From positions 5,051,786 to 5,115,785 of the forward strand of contig NZ_CP036339.1 in the NCBI RefSeq assembly GCF_007746075.1: 64,000 nt of DNA. The letters run 5' to 3'. Shown here piece after piece: positions 48,652 through 57,956 of this stretch (its first letter is position 1; the number at the start of each line of letters is the position of its first letter). The notes beneath the pieces were generated by a model, which was not told the origin of the DNA, did not search any database, and saw only the letters and a list, made by a program, of their open reading frames with translations. The position numbers and the translations under genes were made by a program. The DNA comes from Lacipirellula limnantheis (GTDB taxonomy: Bacteria > Planctomycetota > Planctomycetia > Pirellulales > Lacipirellulaceae).

Positions 48652-49656
48652 CTAAAACGGACTGTCATGAATGATCGGATCCAGCAAATCGCCCCCCTTG
48701 GCCAGGCTCGCCCGCGTCGCCAAAGCGTTCATGACGGCCGGATCGACGTCCTCGAAGACAAACCGGACCCCGCCATCGCAGAAGGCGAAGTTGCACCCGC
48801 CAGGGTGGACGCTGCCGAACGACTCGGCGTAGCTCGTCGAGTTCTTGTCGACCGTTGGATCGGTGCAGATGTTAAAGCCATCCTTGAACGTCGTCCCCAG
48901 GACGTACGCCGGGCCCGCGGCGAACATCACGGGCCGCTGGTTATCGAGCAGGATCGAATTGGGAACCACGCCCCACAGCGCGGCGTTGGCCCAGTCGGTC
49001 GCCCGTTCGCCGATCGCCAGCGTCTGCGACAGCCCATCCTCGAGCTCGCGCGGCTCGACCGGATGATTGCGACCAAAGACGCCGTCGAACTGATCGCGGC
49101 ACAGCTTGCACGTCGGCCGCACGGTGCCCGCGCTGCCGACATAGCTCGCCGACGCGATCTTGCAGATGGTCGTCTTGGTGATGTACGCCGGCACGTCGAT
49201 CACCGGCTGGACGCCGCCGTCGGAAGGACACAAGAACGCCGGCACGACTTTCGTCCGCAGCGCCGTCGCGGCGTACGCGTTCACCGCCAGGTTCTCGTCG
49301 ATCAAGGCAAACAGCGTCGACTGTTCGACGTACGGCATCAGGTGGGCGCCCCACGCCCATCCCGGGCCGGCGTCGTCCCCATTGTTGAGGACCCGCGAGA
49401 CGTACCCCGCCGGCAGATGCTTCTTGGCATCGAGGTGGTGGTGCAGTCCCAGTCCAATCTGCTTGAGATTGTTGATGCACTGCGCCTTCCGCGACGACTC
49501 GCGCGAGGCCTGCACGGCAGGAACGAGCAGCGCCACGAGCACGCCGATGATGGCGATGACGACCAAGAGCTCCACCAGCGTGAAAGCCAGGACGAGGCAT
49601 GGGCCCCTCGTCCTGCGAGCGGCGACCTGGCAGCAAAGGCGTGACATACCTGGCAT
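48652..49656 (-). CDS. DUF1559 prepilin-like protein
   Basis: A 334-residue protein with a type IV prepilin-like N-terminus (AFTLVELLVVIAIIGVLVALLVP, split: FTLVELLVVIA at about 25-35) and a DUF1559 domain ending in an H-X9-DG motif (HPGGCNFAFCDGG). Planctomycetes have many such proteins, probably pseudopilin-like surface or secretion components. The residue before FTLVE is Ala rather than the usual Gly, which may affect cleavage by prepilin peptidase. ATG 49656 was chosen; ATG 49647 is possible and a TTG at 49686 less so. Confidence 0.88.
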   Translation of the reverse strand: MPGMSRLCCQVAARRTRGPCLVLAFTLVELLVVIAIIGVLVALLVPAVQASRESSRKAQCINNLKQIGLGLHHHLDAKKHLPAGYVSRVLNNGDDAGPGWAWGAHLMPYVEQSTLFALIDENLAVNAYAATALRTKVVPAFLCPSDGGVQPVIDVPAYITKTTICKIASASYVGSAGTVRPTCKLCRDQFDGVFGRNHPVEPRELEDGLSQTLAIGERATDWANAALWGVVPNSILLDNQRPVMFAAGPAYVLGTTFKDGFNICTDPTVDKNSTSYAESFGSVHPGGCNFAFCDGGVRFVFEDVDPAVMNALATRASLAKGGDLLDPIIHDSPF

Positions 49657-50050
49657 GACGGGTCGCGATTCTTTAGGAAAGTTCAAGTCGCCGCCAGTTC
49701 CAAACTATGGACTCGTCCCGGCCATGTCAAAGGAAGATTGAGCCCTGCAGGCAAGATTATGAAAGAGTCATTTAGTCGGACGTTACGAATCCTGTCACCC
49801 CGAGGTACTCCGAGGGGTCCGCAACCCTGGCTGACCGAGCGAAGCGAAGAGTTTTAGCAGCTCGTTTGACGCTAGATCCGTCGCTTCACTCGGGATGACG
49901 AGGCAATGACAATCAGCTTCGCGCACGAAAAGCGTGCCGTTGCGCAAGCGGGGCCGACGTTTGTCGACCGTTTCAACCTGCTCAACTAGAATCGCAGCGA
50001 GCGGCGGCATTCCGGAACAGCTCTCACCGCAGCCAGAACAGGACAGCGAA
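49657..50050. other. Intergenic region between divergent genes, 394 bp
   Basis: No supported gene. It holds the family F sequence (49790-49912). Promoters for the DUF1559 gene and the LVIVD gene should be here. Confidence 0.4.
49790..49912. repeat. Repeat family F (ctcgggatgacg type)
   Basis: tgtcaccccgaggtactccg (49794 on) and tcgcttcactcgggatgacg (49882-49900) form an imperfect inverted pair; the middle has accgagcgaagcgaagag. A short relative (gtcctgagcgcagcgaagga) is at 63552-63571. These gaagcgacg/gggatgac units are widely dispersed intergenic repeats in several phyla. Confidence 0.5.
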
Positions 50051-51559
50051 GTGCAGCGATCTTGGCCGATATTTGCCTCCAGTCGCCTGGTCCGCGCCAT
50101 TCTGCCGACCCTCGCCGGCCTGGCAATCGTGACCTCGTGGGCTGATATCCAAGCGTTCGCCGCCGACAAGACGTTCAACGTCTCGCTCGTGAGCGAGATC
50201 GACCCTCTCCCCTTCAGCAGTAACCTCTACTACGGCGACATTTGGGTCGACGGCAACTACGCCTACCTCGGCACCGACGTCAACGGCGGCGGCGTCTCGA
50301 TCTTCGACGCTTCCGATCCCGCCAACCCGACGTTCATTCGCAATCCGGCCAACCCGTCGGGCGCCGTCACGATGCCGACGTACAACGGCGACCAGATGGA
50401 GGACATGGAGGTCTACAACGGCATCGGCTATTTCGGCAGCGACGTCAGCACCAGCAGCGGCACCGGCGTTGATATCGTCGATCTTTCTGATCCGACGAAT
50501 CCGACGATGATCAGCCGCATCAACGGCGCGAACGGCGGCCACAACAAAGTTCATACTCTGTCGTACTCCGAAGGATTTCTCTACACGGCCGACAACGCCA
50601 CCGACGTGATCAAGATCTTCGACGTCAGCGATCCGGGGATTCCGCAGCTTAAGTGGTCGGTCGATCTGGGTCTTCCCTCTGGCCAAGCCTCGCACGAAGT
50701 CGTCGTCAAGAACGGCAAGATGTACGTCGCGAGCAAGAACAACAGCTTTAGCGGCGACGACGCGACCAGCTTCAACACCGGCACCACCGCCATCTACGAC
50801 GTGTCGAACGTGGGCGCGTCGGCGCCGACGCGCCTGAAGCTGTGGGCTACCGGCGCCCGGTCCCACACCAGCATGGTTTCCGCCGACGGCAATCTGCTGG
50901 TCGTGGCCCAGGAGCGTCCCAACGGCAATGTCGTGCTGTACGACATTTCGATGATCGACCAGGCGAACGACCCCGATACGCCGATCCTGCTGTCGACGCT
51001 CAACCGCACGAACGTCGGCATCGACGCCCACAGCCCGCATCACCCCCATCTCCACGGCGACATGCTCGTCCTCTCGTGGTACGAGGCGGGCGTCACGATC
51101 TTCAACATCGCCGATCCGACCAATCCCGTTCTCACCGGGGCCTACGACACTTTCACGGGGACGTCGACCAGCTACAACGGCAACTGGGGGAACTTCGTCC
51201 AACTCAACTCCGAGGGGATCCTCCAAAATGTCTTCCTCAGCGACCGGACGAGAGGATTGATGGTGGTCGACGTGAGCGCGGCCGCCTCGACCGGCGACTT
51301 CAATCAGGATAATATCGTCGACGGCGCCGACTTCCTCGCCTGGCAGCGCAACTTTGGCGTCGCGAGCAATGCGACGCTCGCCATGGGCGACGGCAATCGG
51401 GACAAGAAGGTCGGCTCACCCGACCTCGACGTCTGGCAGTTCCAGTTCGGCGAAAGCGGAGCGCACCATGCGATCTCCGCCGTCCCGGAAGCCTCGTCAG
51501 CCCTGCTCGCCGCGTTCGGCGTGACGTTCGTCAGCACGCGCACCCGCCGCCGGCGCTAA
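50051..51559 (+). CDS. Exported LVIVD/propeller protein with dockerin and PEP-CTERM
   Basis: A 502-residue exported protein. Residues 1-37 are a signal peptide (ending DIQAFAADK). About 45-410 contain LVIVD-type propeller repeats (NYAYLGTDVNGGGVSIFDAS; IGYFGSDVS...VDIVDLSDP; GVTIFNIADPTNPVL). About 417-465 are dockerin-like (DFNQDNIVDGADFLAWQ). The C-terminus has a PEP-CTERM-like signal, here VPEASS with hydrophobic stretch and RTRRRR, a slightly degenerate motif. GTG 50051 was chosen since ggacag precedes it and it starts the signal peptide; GTG 49934 would add 39 residues. Confidence 0.85.
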   Translation: MQRSWPIFASSRLVRAILPTLAGLAIVTSWADIQAFAADKTFNVSLVSEIDPLPFSSNLYYGDIWVDGNYAYLGTDVNGGGVSIFDASDPANPTFIRNPANPSGAVTMPTYNGDQMEDMEVYNGIGYFGSDVSTSSGTGVDIVDLSDPTNPTMISRINGANGGHNKVHTLSYSEGFLYTADNATDVIKIFDVSDPGIPQLKWSVDLGLPSGQASHEVVVKNGKMYVASKNNSFSGDDATSFNTGTTAIYDVSNVGASAPTRLKLWATGARSHTSMVSADGNLLVVAQERPNGNVVLYDISMIDQANDPDTPILLSTLNRTNVGIDAHSPHHPHLHGDMLVLSWYEAGVTIFNIADPTNPVLTGAYDTFTGTSTSYNGNWGNFVQLNSEGILQNVFLSDRTRGLMVVDVSAAASTGDFNQDNIVDGADFLAWQRNFGVASNATLAMGDGNRDKKVGSPDLDVWQFQFGESGAHHAISAVPEASSALLAAFGVTFVSTRTRRRR

Positions 51560-51567
51560 GCAACTTC

Positions 51568-51651
51568 AGCCCCTGGCTCCGCCAGGGGGTCGGTAGCCAT
51601 ACCGGTAAGCGTCGACCCGCGTTGTGCCACCCCCTGGCGGAGCCAGGGGCT
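51568..51651. repeat. Hairpin repeat family G, perfect 23-bp inverted pair
   Basis: agcccctggctccgccaggg-ggt (51568-51590) and its exact complement (51629-51651) lie between two convergent genes. Each arm is itself a hairpin (cccctggc-tcc-gccagggg). It may act as a two-way transcription stop for the LVIVD gene and acnA. Confidence 0.7.
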
Positions 51652-51663
51652 ACAAGTGCCCAC

Positions 51664-54405
51664 TTAGCCCTTCAACAACTTCCGCGTCACCGTGTGCAGA
51701 ATACCGCCGTTGCGGTAGTAGTCGAGCTCGACCGGCGTGTCGATCCGCACCGTCACCGGGAAGGTGAGGGTCGTCTCGGTTCCGTCGGCGGCGAGCTTGC
51801 GGTGAGCGGTGACGTTCATCGTTTGCCGCGGCTTCAGGTCGTCATTGAGTTCGGGGAAGTCGAAGACCTCCTCCCCGGTGAGCCCCAACGATTGCCACGA
51901 CATGCCGGCCGGGAGTTCCAGGGGCAGCACGCCCATGCCGACGAGGTTGCTGCGATGGATCCGCTCGTAGCTCGACGCGATGACCGCTCGTACTCCGAGC
52001 AGGAAGGCGCCCTTCGCGGCCCAGTCGCGGCTCGACCCGGTGCCGTACTCGGCCCCGGCGAGGACCACCAGCGGCACGCCTTCGGCTTTGTACTTCATCG
52101 CCGCGTCGTAGATGCTCAGCACTTCGCCGTCCGGCAGGTGGCGCGTGACGCCCCCCTCGGTGCCGGGGGCCATGTGGTTGCGGATGCGGATGTTCGCGAA
52201 CGTGCCGCGGGTCATCACGCGATCGTTGCCGCGGCGAGCGCCGTAGCTGTTGAAGTCGATCGGCTCGACGCCATTCTCGATCAGGAACTTGCCGGCGGGG
52301 CTCGCCTTGGCGATCGAACCGGCGGGCGAGATGTGGTCGGTCGTCACCGAGTCGCCAAGCGCCGCGAGGCAGCGGGCGCCGGTGATCGACTTGATTGGGC
52401 TCACTTCGGGAGTGAGATCGACCAGGAACGGCGGTTCCTGAATGTAGGTGCTCTTGGGGTCCCACTCGTAGAGTTCGCCGCCGGTCACTTGGATGGCGTT
52501 CCACTTGGGGTTCTTCTGCCAGACGTTGTCGTACTGCTTCTGGAACATCTCCGGCAGCACGCTCGCGTCGACGACCGCCTTCACTTCCGCGTGGGTCGGC
52601 CAAATGTCTCGCAGGTACACGGCCTTGCCGCCCGTGCCCGTGCCGAGCGGCTCGGTCGCCATATCAACATCGGTCGTACCGGCCAGCGCGTAGGCCACCA
52701 CCAGCGGCGGACTGGCGAGGTAGTTCGCCTTCACGTGCGGATTGATGCGGCCTTCGAAGTTACGATTGCCCGACAGCACTCCCGAGACGATCAGGTCGTT
52801 CGACTGGACGGCGTTCGCGATCGGATCGGGGAGCGGGCCGCTGTTACCGATGCAGGTGGTGCAGCCATAGCCGACCGTGTTGAAACCGATTTTGTCGAGG
52901 TACGTGTCGAGGCCCGCCTTCTCGAAGTAGTCGGTCACGACGCGGCTGCCGGGGGCGAGGCTCGTCTTCACGTGCGGCGGCACGGTGAGGCCGTGCTCGA
53001 CCGCCTTCTTCGCCACGAGGCCGGCGGCGATCATCACCGACGGGTTGCTCGTGTTTGTGCAGCTGGTGATCGCCGCGATGACGACGCTGCCATGCTCCAC
53101 GGGGAAGGTCTTGCCGTCGAGCTGGACAACGACGCTCGTCGCATGCCCGTTCGGGGCCGGCTTCTTGTAGGTTTCGACGAGGTCGCGCGACCAGGTTTGC
53201 TTCATCGCGGCGAGCGGGATGCGATCCTGTGGCCGCTTCGGACCGGCGAGGCTCGGCTCGACGGTCGAGAGGTCGAGTTCGACCACCGACGTGAAGACCG
53301 GGGCCGGCGAGTCGTCGGTGCGGAACAGCCCCTGCTCCTTCGCGTACCGCTCGACGAGTTGCACTTCCGATGGCGTGCGGCCGGTCCGTTCGAGGTAGCG
53401 GAGCGTCTCGTTGTCGATCGGGAAGAAGCCCATCGTGGCGCCGTATTCGGGCGACATGTTGGCGATCGTCGCCCGGTCGGCGAGCGACATCGTCGAGACG
53501 CCGCTGCCGAAGAACTCGACGAACTTGTTCACCACGCCATGCTTGCGGAGCTGTTGGGTCACCATCAGCACGAGGTCGGTCGCGGTCGCGCCTGGCGGGA
53601 GCGAGCCAGTGAGCTTCATGCCGACGACTTCAGGCATCAGCATGTAGATCGGCTGGCCGAGCATGACGCCTTCGGCCTCGATGCCGCCGACGCCCCAACC
53701 AACGACGCCGAGGCCGTCGATCATCGTCGTGTGACTGTCGGTGCCGACGAGCGAGTCGGGGTAAGCGACCTTGCCGGCGTGGTCCTGGCCGATGAAGACG
53801 CCCTTGGCCAGGTACTCAAGGTTCACCTGGTGAACGATGCCGGTCCCTGGCGGCACGACGCGGAAGTTGTCGAACGCCGTTTGGCCCCAGCGGAGGAATT
53901 CGTAACGCTCGGCATTGCGGGAGAACTCGAGCTCGATGTTCAGGTCGAGCGATTGATCGGTGCCGAAGTAATCGACTTGCACCGAGTGGTCGATCACCAG
54001 ATCGACCGGCACGAGCGGATTGATCTTCTTCGGATCGCCGCCGAGGCGCTGCATGGCGGCCCGCATCGCGGCAAGGTCGACGACGCACGGCACGCCGGTG
54101 AAGTCTTGCAGCACGACGCGGGCAGGCTTGAAGGGAACTTCGACGCCGTCGCTGCCAGGGGCGAGGACGCCGCGGCTCTCGGTCCAGTTGGCGAGATTCT
54201 TAACGTCTTGCTCGGTGACGACGTAGCCGTCGCAGTTGCGGAGCAACGATTCGAGCAGCACGCGAATCGAGAAGGGAAGTTCGGCCACCTTGGTCAGGCC
54301 AAGCTGTTCGAGCTTGGAGAGCCGGTAGATTCCCGCTTGGCCGGCGCCGGTGTCAAAGGTGTCGCGAGCTTGAAAAGGGTCTTGCTTGAGAGCGGGGGCT
54401 GCCAT
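51664..54405 (-). CDS. acnA: Aconitate hydratase
   Basis: AcnA isomerises citrate and isocitrate through cis-aconitate with a [4Fe-4S] cluster, in the TCA cycle. The 913-residue length fits AcnA. Cluster ligands are Cys449 (in TSCTNTS), Cys515 and Cys518 (GCTTCIGNSG). The swivel domain near the C-terminus contains YGTGSSRDWAAKG. The start MAAPALKQDPF at 54405 follows a strong ggaagga site 10 bases upstream. The frame stays open far upstream to 55692, but that part is antisense to the transporter gene. Divergent from that gene, 204 bp apart. Confidence 0.96.
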   Translation of the reverse strand: MAAPALKQDPFQARDTFDTGAGQAGIYRLSKLEQLGLTKVAELPFSIRVLLESLLRNCDGYVVTEQDVKNLANWTESRGVLAPGSDGVEVPFKPARVVLQDFTGVPCVVDLAAMRAAMQRLGGDPKKINPLVPVDLVIDHSVQVDYFGTDQSLDLNIELEFSRNAERYEFLRWGQTAFDNFRVVPPGTGIVHQVNLEYLAKGVFIGQDHAGKVAYPDSLVGTDSHTTMIDGLGVVGWGVGGIEAEGVMLGQPIYMLMPEVVGMKLTGSLPPGATATDLVLMVTQQLRKHGVVNKFVEFFGSGVSTMSLADRATIANMSPEYGATMGFFPIDNETLRYLERTGRTPSEVQLVERYAKEQGLFRTDDSPAPVFTSVVELDLSTVEPSLAGPKRPQDRIPLAAMKQTWSRDLVETYKKPAPNGHATSVVVQLDGKTFPVEHGSVVIAAITSCTNTSNPSVMIAAGLVAKKAVEHGLTVPPHVKTSLAPGSRVVTDYFEKAGLDTYLDKIGFNTVGYGCTTCIGNSGPLPDPIANAVQSNDLIVSGVLSGNRNFEGRINPHVKANYLASPPLVVAYALAGTTDVDMATEPLGTGTGGKAVYLRDIWPTHAEVKAVVDASVLPEMFQKQYDNVWQKNPKWNAIQVTGGELYEWDPKSTYIQEPPFLVDLTPEVSPIKSITGARCLAALGDSVTTDHISPAGSIAKASPAGKFLIENGVEPIDFNSYGARRGNDRVMTRGTFANIRIRNHMAPGTEGGVTRHLPDGEVLSIYDAAMKYKAEGVPLVVLAGAEYGTGSSRDWAAKGAFLLGVRAVIASSYERIHRSNLVGMGVLPLELPAGMSWQSLGLTGEEVFDFPELNDDLKPRQTMNVTAHRKLAADGTETTLTFPVTVRIDTPVELDYYRNGGILHTVTRKLLKG

Positions 54406-54609
54406 CGAGGCGCATCCTTCCGAGAACCAATGAATCAACTGGTAAGGGGTAGCCCCCCATTTTATCGCGTCGCGAGGGTCCTGTCTGGTCCTCCTGGGAA
54501 GGTCGATTTCCGCAGCCGCGGTGGCTTGTGGGAGCGAGGCCGGCGGCCTAGATTCGACGCCACGCCTGCTCTTCGTTCGCCCTTCTCTTCTCCTCCGCAG
54601 CCGATCGTC

Positions 54610-56088
54610 ATGTCGCCGCGCGATCCTTATCAGTTCGACCCCTCGCTGGTGGAAGAGCCGCCAAGCACCTGGCGGGGCACCGTGCGATACCTGGGACCAG
54701 GGCTGGTCCTGACGGCGTCGATTGTCGGGGCCGGGGAACTGATCGCCACGACGTCGCTCGGGGCGCGGGCCGGTTTCACGGCGCTCTGGATCATCCTGGT
54801 CAGCTGCGCCGTGAAGGTCGCGCTGCAGCTGCAGTTCGGCCGGCACACGATCCTGACGGGCGAGACCTGCCTCACGGCGTTCAATAAGCTGCCGGGCCCG
54901 TCGTTCCGCGGAGCCCACTGGACGATCTGGTGCTGGATACTCATCCAGCCGCTGAAGCTCCTGCAAATGGGAGGCATCGTCGGCGGCGTGGCGATGGTGC
55001 TGGGCATCGTAGCCCCGGCGATCAGCGTCGGCATTTGGTGTTGGGTCGTCGCCGGCGTCGCGGCAATGATGGTGAGCGGCGAAAGCTATCACTTCATTGA
55101 ACGCGTTTGCGTGGCGCTCGTCATCGCGTTCACCGCGACGACGCTCATCAGCGTCTTTTCGCTGCAGTGGACCGTGTACGCGGTGTCGAGCGGCGATCTG
55201 ATCGATGGCCTGCGGTTCGAGTTGCCCGCCAACCTGATGATTGCGATGGGGGCGTTCGGCCTCACCGGCGTCGGCGGCGACGAGATCATGCAGTACACCT
55301 ACTGGTTGATCGAGAAGGGCTACGCGGCGAGAACCGGTCCGCGCGTCCCTGGCGATCCCGCGTGGGAGCGTCGCGCCCGCGGCTGGATCAACGTGATGTA
55401 CCTCGACGCGCTCGTCTCGATGGTCGTCTACACCGTCATCACGGCAGCGTTTTACTTGCTGGGCGCCGCGGTGCTTCACGCCCGCGGGGAAACGCCGGAA
55501 GGCTACGCCACGATCAATACGCTCGCGCTGATGTACACCGAGTCGCTCGGGCAATGGGCGCGCAGCGTGTTCATGGTCGGCGCCTTTGCCGTTCTCTTCT
55601 CGACGGTCTTCTCGGCGCTGGCGGCATGGACGCGACTCTTCACCGACGCGGCCGGCAAGCTCGGCATGATCGACTTCCAGAACGTCGCCCAACGTCGCCG
55701 CACGGTGACGCTGCTGGCATGGTTCTTCCCCCTCGCGTGGGCGACGATTTTTCTCGTTTACAAAGAGCCGGTGATCATGGTCACCATCGGCGGGATGGCG
55801 ACAGCGGCGATTCTGCTGGTGATCGTCTTTGCAGCGGTCAATTTCCGCTACTGGCGCGAAGTTCCTGAGATGCGCCCTGGCCGGTTCTACGACTTATCGC
55901 TTTGGGTCAGCATCGCCGCGATCATCGCAGTGGCCGTCTACGGCGCTCAAGACGGACTCCGCAAATGGCAAAATCAGCAGGCTGCGGTACGCCCTACGGC
56001 GAACGCCGCGAGTCTCTCCGCAAAAACGCAAGCAGATGACGCGAAATCAGGCAGAATCGCTGGCTCCAATGCTGGCAACCGGCGGTAA
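54610..56088 (+). CDS. Nramp-related membrane transporter lacking canonical metal-site motifs
   Basis: A 492-residue membrane protein with about 11 helices. GPGLVLTASIVGAGELIATT (about 29-48) and GAFGLTGVGGDEIMQYTYW (about 214-232) align by position with helices 1 and 6 of Nramp metal transporters, but the DPGN and MPH motifs that bind Mn/Fe there are absent. Thus the ion specificity is open; Mg-type or other relatives are possible. ATG 54610 was chosen for its match to family N-termini (PGLV). It is divergent from acnA. The frame is open upstream, antisense to acnA, which is not coding. Confidence 0.85.
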   Translation: MSPRDPYQFDPSLVEEPPSTWRGTVRYLGPGLVLTASIVGAGELIATTSLGARAGFTALWIILVSCAVKVALQLQFGRHTILTGETCLTAFNKLPGPSFRGAHWTIWCWILIQPLKLLQMGGIVGGVAMVLGIVAPAISVGIWCWVVAGVAAMMVSGESYHFIERVCVALVIAFTATTLISVFSLQWTVYAVSSGDLIDGLRFELPANLMIAMGAFGLTGVGGDEIMQYTYWLIEKGYAARTGPRVPGDPAWERRARGWINVMYLDALVSMVVYTVITAAFYLLGAAVLHARGETPEGYATINTLALMYTESLGQWARSVFMVGAFAVLFSTVFSALAAWTRLFTDAAGKLGMIDFQNVAQRRRTVTLLAWFFPLAWATIFLVYKEPVIMVTIGGMATAAILLVIVFAAVNFRYWREVPEMRPGRFYDLSLWVSIAAIIAVAVYGAQDGLRKWQNQQAAVRPTANAASLSAKTQADDAKSGRIAGSNAGNRR

Positions 56089-56138
56089 ATTGACTCACAA
56101 TAGTGAGATCGTTGGCGTTGCTCGACGCGTCCTCGATG

Positions 56139-56217
56139 AAAGCCACCGGCTGCGCCGGTGGACGAAGTAGAGCAGAGACTGCCCCGCATTTCACCCACCG
56201 GCAGAGTCGGTGGCTTT
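56139..56217. repeat. Hairpin repeat family G, pair of CCACCGG hairpins
   Basis: aaagccaccggctgcgccgg-tgga (56139-56162) folds on itself, as does ccaccggcagagtcggtggc-ttt (56195-56217); together their ends are inverted (aaagccacc / ggtggcttt). It follows the transporter stop by 50 bp and may stop transcription. The first hairpin is also found at 36101. Confidence 0.6.
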
Positions 56218-56293
56218 AAGCGTACGGTCAATCCAGCGCGAGCGGCGTTCTTCTCACCAACGCTCGCCAACACTTCTCAGGAGCTTCAAAGCC

Positions 56294-57796
56294 ATGCATC
56301 GGCGGCACTTCTTGGAAACGACGCTCGGGGCTGCCGCGGCAGCCGGGATGGTCTGGAGCAGCCGGGCCTCGGCGGCAAGCGACGTCGCTGACATTCGCGT
56401 TGCTCAGATCGGCTTTCGCGGCCAAGGCTCGAGCCATATTAACAACCTCGGCAAGCATGTGGTCGCCCTGTGCGACGTCGATGAAGAGGTTCTGAACAAC
56501 AAGGCGAATGAGCTGAAAGAAAGCCTCGGCATCACCGTCGACAAGTATTCCGACTATCGCAAACTGCTCGAACGGAAAGACATCGACGCCGTCTCGATCG
56601 CCACGCCGAACCACACGCACGCCCTCATCGCCATCGCCGCGGCCCAGGCCGGCAAAGACGTGTACGTCGAGAAGCCGGTGTCGAACAACATTTGGGAAGG
56701 TCGGCAGCTGGCGGCCGCCGCGCGGAAGTTTGGTCGCGTCATCCAGTGCGGCACGCAGTCGCGTTCGAGCCCGGCGCTCAAGCAGGGCGCCGAGTGGGTG
56801 CAAGCGGGCGAACTGGGGCCGATCAGATACGCTGTCGCGACTTGCTATAAGGCGCGTCCTTCGATCGGCAAGAGCGACACGGCGTTCACGTTCCCCAGCA
56901 CGATCGATCGCGATCTCTGGATCGGCCCCGCGGCGGACGAGGCCTTCTATCGCCCCGTGAAGAATTCGCAGGGCGGGAAGAACCCCCACTACGATTGGCA
57001 CTGGGACTTCAACACCGGCGCCGGCGATCTGGGTAACCAAGGCATTCACCAGATGGACATCGCCCGGTGGTTCCTCGGCGAGAAGGGGATGGCGCCGCGG
57101 GTCTTCAGCGTCGGCGGGCGGCTCGGTTACGACGATGCGGGCAACACGCCCAACACGCAGATCGTTTACCAAGCCTACGAGAAGGCGCCGCTGCTATTCG
57201 AAGTCCGTGGCCTGCCCCGGGCGAAGAAGTTCCAGGAGAACGGCTGGGGCGACAACATGGACCGCTTCCGCGGCTCAGGCGTCGGCGTCGTCGTGCAGTG
57301 CGAGAACGGTTACGTCCTCGTGCCGAACTACTCGAGCGTCATCGCGTTTGACAACGACGGCAACAAGGTGAAGGAGTGGGACGAAGGCGCCGGCCATCAC
57401 GACAACTGGCTCAAGGCGATCGCGGCGCACGATCCGAAGCTCCTGAACGCCGAAGTGCAGGAGGGCCACCTGTCCAGCGCTCTCTGCCACTCAGGCAACG
57501 TCTCGTATCGACTCGGCGCCAAGACGCCGACTGGCGAAATCGCCGAACGGCTGGCGGCTAATGAGTTGCTGGCCAATTCGTTCGAGCGGATGCTCGGCCA
57601 CCTGCGGGCCAACGGCGTCGACGTCGACGGCGACGCCGTCCTCACGATGGGCGAGTGGCTGAACCTTGATCCGGCAACGGAGAAGTTCGTCGACAACGAC
57701 AAGGCGAACGAACTGCGGACCCGCGTTTATCGCAAGCCGTTCGTCGTGCCGGACGTGGAGAGCGAACTGGCGACGCAATCGGCCGCGGCGGGCTGA
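56294..57796 (+). CDS. Gfo/Idh/MocA family oxidoreductase with Tat-type signal
   Basis: A 500-residue oxidoreductase exported by a Tat-like signal (RRHFLETTLGAAAAAGMVW, residues 3-21). The Rossmann domain (VAQIGFRGQGSSH, about 36-48) includes E126KP with the catalytic lysine, unlike the first such protein at 9244. The C-terminal substrate domain contains HWDFNTGAGDLGNQGIHQMD (about 235-254), typical for planctomycete members. These export-type proteins may act on sugars in the periplasm; substrate unknown. An aggag site precedes ATG 56294. Confidence 0.92.
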   Translation: MHRRHFLETTLGAAAAAGMVWSSRASAASDVADIRVAQIGFRGQGSSHINNLGKHVVALCDVDEEVLNNKANELKESLGITVDKYSDYRKLLERKDIDAVSIATPNHTHALIAIAAAQAGKDVYVEKPVSNNIWEGRQLAAAARKFGRVIQCGTQSRSSPALKQGAEWVQAGELGPIRYAVATCYKARPSIGKSDTAFTFPSTIDRDLWIGPAADEAFYRPVKNSQGGKNPHYDWHWDFNTGAGDLGNQGIHQMDIARWFLGEKGMAPRVFSVGGRLGYDDAGNTPNTQIVYQAYEKAPLLFEVRGLPRAKKFQENGWGDNMDRFRGSGVGVVVQCENGYVLVPNYSSVIAFDNDGNKVKEWDEGAGHHDNWLKAIAAHDPKLLNAEVQEGHLSSALCHSGNVSYRLGAKTPTGEIAERLAANELLANSFERMLGHLRANGVDVDGDAVLTMGEWLNLDPATEKFVDNDKANELRTRVYRKPFVVPDVESELATQSAAAG

Positions 57797-57803
57797 GTTC
57801 GAA

Positions 57804-57877
57804 GGGGTCGGGAGCCTTTCGTCACTGGGTGCGCACCACTCAACGCAACCCACCAGTGGCAAAAGGCTCCTGACCCC
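57804..57877. repeat. Palindromic repeat family A, copy 4
   Basis: ggggtcgggagcctttcgtc-actggg (from 57804) and ccagtggcaaaaggctcctg-acccc (to 57877) are complementary apart from three positions, around gtgcgcaccactcaacg. It begins 7 bases after the oxidoreductase stop. Confidence 0.8.
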
Positions 57878-57920
57878 GTCACGCATCGATCGCCTTTGTT
57901 TTTAGCGTTCAACCCATTTA

Positions 57921-57956
57921 TAGCCCTCGGTCACTGACCGGGGGCTAATTTTTTGA
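57921..57956 (+). terminator. Rho-independent terminator
   Basis: agccctcggtca (57922-57933) pairs with tgaccgggggct (57935-57946) with one wobble, and a T-run (57949-57954) follows. It lies downstream of the Gfo/Idh/MocA gene and after repeat A copy 4. The hairpin also resembles the family G repeats. Confidence 0.75.

Noticed and set aside
51622..54609. Very long open frame on the plus strand antisense to acnA
   Set aside because: It runs opposite a conserved aconitase and its translation is Arg/His/Val-rich without motifs. It reflects GC-rich codon bias; the real gene in that frame starts at 54610.
54406..55692. Upstream extension of acnA to 55692
   Set aside because: The sequence is antisense to the membrane transporter, rich in Arg and Asp, and the aconitase N-terminus with a strong ribosome site begins at 54405.
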